Source: Narthecium ossifragum
Lineage: Eukaryota; Streptophyta; Magnoliopsida; Dioscoreales; Nartheciaceae
Assembly: GCA_963920575.1 (NCBI GenBank)
Contig: OY986967.1
Coordinates: forward strand, 7,583,166-7,647,165
DNA length: 64,000 bases
Reading direction: 5' to 3'
Part shown: piece by piece, positions 62,453 to 64,000 of the stretch
Layout: each line of letters opens with the position of its first letter
How positions within the stretch are numbered: position 1 is the stretch's first letter
The notes under the pieces: generated by a model
Told to the model about the DNA's origin: nothing
The model's database searches: none
What the model saw: the letters and a program-made list of their open reading frames with translations, nothing else
Translations under genes and position numbers: made by a program

Positions 62453-64000
62453 TGATCGCTCGCAAACGTCATCGTTAAAACGTTGCTAACCTCAATCAAA
62501 TCTTAAATTTATATCCTTGTTCAATCACTAATACTACTAGGTAGACTAATGGTGAAATCCGGAGTCGAACCACAGGGAATTACTAGGAAAACCACAATCA
62601 ATTCTCAAAACTCTTGATCTAAACCAAACACTTCAATGATAGATTGATCTAACTGAAATTATCTAAGAAAGCAAAAGAAAATATTAAGCTTTTAATCAGA
62701 TGGAAAAAGATGTCTTAGGAAATACACAATCCACCCTAGTTTCACCCTTAATCTTCCATAGTTATCATCTTGATCACTTCTCTAAGTATTATGGATCATA
62801 TGGCTACAAGCTCACACGAATCCCTAAAAGAAGGTTTTATGTTTCCTACGGCATAACCTATCTTTGTTTGGCATAAATCATCTTCAGTCCTACCATTATC
62901 TTAAGTTATTCTACTCCTAATGACCTTAGCATGACTTATCTTCACGTAGCATAGATTATCTCAAAGGTAAATCACAAACCACATGCAAACTATCTCATGA
63001 ATCTCTACACTCAAGTACAACCATCATGTAGGACTAATAATACGTCAACGAAACTCTGTTCCTTCAACTCTATAATCATTAAAATCATATTCATGAGATT
63101 ATACTTAGAGAAGTTCACAAAAATCCAACTAAGAAAGATCAAAAGTTACACTAGGGTTTCATGGTATTCCTAAGAACAAGAAAACTAGCCACTCATCTCT
63201 TGAAAATCAGCCATAGGTGTAGAAGATGAAGCCGTCGATCCCCGCGGAAAGATCACCGTCTTCAAAACCCTAACCTTCTCCTCCAAAAGTGCTCCAAAAG
63301 ATGATAATTTTCGGCTGGAATAACCCCCTTATATATTAGAAACCCTCAACCCCGGAATTAGGAGTTATATTTGGACTTAAACTCTAATTTTCCTAAATTC
63401 CGGGTTGCTGATGTCATCAGAACGATCGATCGGACTCAAACCGATCGATCGGACTTCCCAGTTGGACTGGGTTAATAACTGCCATCTCATCAGCTTCCTT
63501 ATTCTTGAATTCCTACTCGGAATTCCAATTTGTAATCAATTCTGAAGCTAATCTGTTCGGAATCTGAGAAAGTCTTCAACAGGAAAGTTGTAGATCTTGA
63601 AGGTATCTATCATTTTCAATTTATTTCATAATATTCTAATATATATAGAATATTTGGAGAATATTCTCTTGAGCTTCGACGGTGCAGCTTTCCAACTTAT
63701 GTATCTTCATGTATTCTTCAATTCTGCTATCACACCATCACGAATCTCGCAAAGTATCCAACATGAACATTATAGATCTTGAAGTCTTCTATCATGTACT
63801 AAATTTCCAGAATATTTGGGCTTATACAGAATATCTACCGAATATTTTCCTGACCGGCGACGAAGCAGTCTTTATCAAATAAATTCATCTTCTTAGCCAA
63901 AACTCTTGTATTTCTTCTCAAAACCTATTTAAGCCTGAAATCAACTAATAAATCATCAAATACATCTTCTCTAGGCATAACAAAGGTAATTTAAGGGGTT
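62453..64000 (-). repeat. Athila E 5' LTR (cut by window end)
   Basis: Matches 52304-53851 base for base at a constant offset of 10149 with about nine substitutions. Its last 27 bp should lie beyond the window. TATA-like site at 63329-63339; palindrome pair at 63421-63456. Confidence 0.93.
63421..63456. promoter_or_regulatory. Palindrome pair, CGATCGATCG type (Athila E 5' LTR)
   Basis: Same two sites as in the 3' LTR, unchanged. Confidence 0.7.

Larger units (their letters stand above)
52304..64000 (-). mobile_element. Athila E: young gag-protease-only Athila derivative (runs past window end)
   Basis: LTRs at 52304-53878 (1575 bp) and 62453 onward (expected end 64027) differ at about nine sites over 1548 compared bases by eye (about 0.6%). 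Internal order on minus: tRNA-Asp site, gag, protease, then only the last few dozen codons of pol, the post-pol hairpin and 3' UTR. RT, RNase H, integrase and the third ORF are missing. A solo LTR D1 (58703-61008) is in gag. Left target duplication would be GATAT (52299-52303). Confidence 0.88.

Overview
This window is flowering-plant nuclear DNA made almost entirely of nested transposable elements. No intact host gene is evident. The evidence for a plant is direct: Athila-type Ty3/gypsy elements with tRNA-Asp primer sites, Tekay/Del-like long terminal repeats (LTRs), a FAR1-type Mutator-like element (MULE), a Pack-MULE carrying part of a plant CCCH/RRM gene, and a relic of an endogenous plant pararetrovirus (Caulimoviridae). 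Family names rest on motifs read by eye; no database search was possible.

Layout, left to right. 1-1418: 3' part of an LTR (family B) inserted in a minus-strand LTR of family D (1419-4424), which itself holds a gypsy gag fragment. D sits in the reverse transcriptase of a decayed Athila element (C; 4425-5429 and 21380-24311, minus). C is split again by a solo B LTR (5430-7228 and 21167-21379, target duplication CTATT). That LTR is split by a nearly complete 13.9-kb Athila element (A; 7229-21161, minus, target duplication ATATC) with gag, protease, RT, RNase H, integrase and an Athila third ORF. 24312-28302: 3' end of a plus-strand Athila-like element (G) whose LTR holds a solo LTR of its own family (25701-27164). 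29837-34156: a hAT-like element containing a Pack-MULE (30060-32021). 34259-36377: 5' end of another Athila (F). 36378-45560: a MULE with FAR1-type transposase and a GRF-zinc-finger ORF, interrupted by a solo LTR (41588-43934). 45570-51060: pararetrovirus relic with a 200-bp assembly gap. 52304 to beyond the window end: a young Athila derivative (E) that lost RT, RNase H and integrase, with a solo D LTR in its gag (58703-61008).

The most striking signal is not a gene. In nearly every LTR, and also upstream of the third ORF of element A, there are dense clusters of short perfect palindromes centred on TCGA (GGATCGATCC, AGATCGATCT, CGGTCGACCG, CCGATCGATCGG). In Athila-type LTRs the cluster lies just upstream of a shared GATCTAAtCCGAG box and a CTATAAATAG TATA box. 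Each element tends to use one palindrome in several separate places, while close relatives may use another. This looks like a repeated binding-site array that is homogenised within elements and switches between them. The third ORF of element A (basic N-terminus, NLS-like cluster, C-terminal coiled coil, no membrane segment) is a possible but unproven partner.
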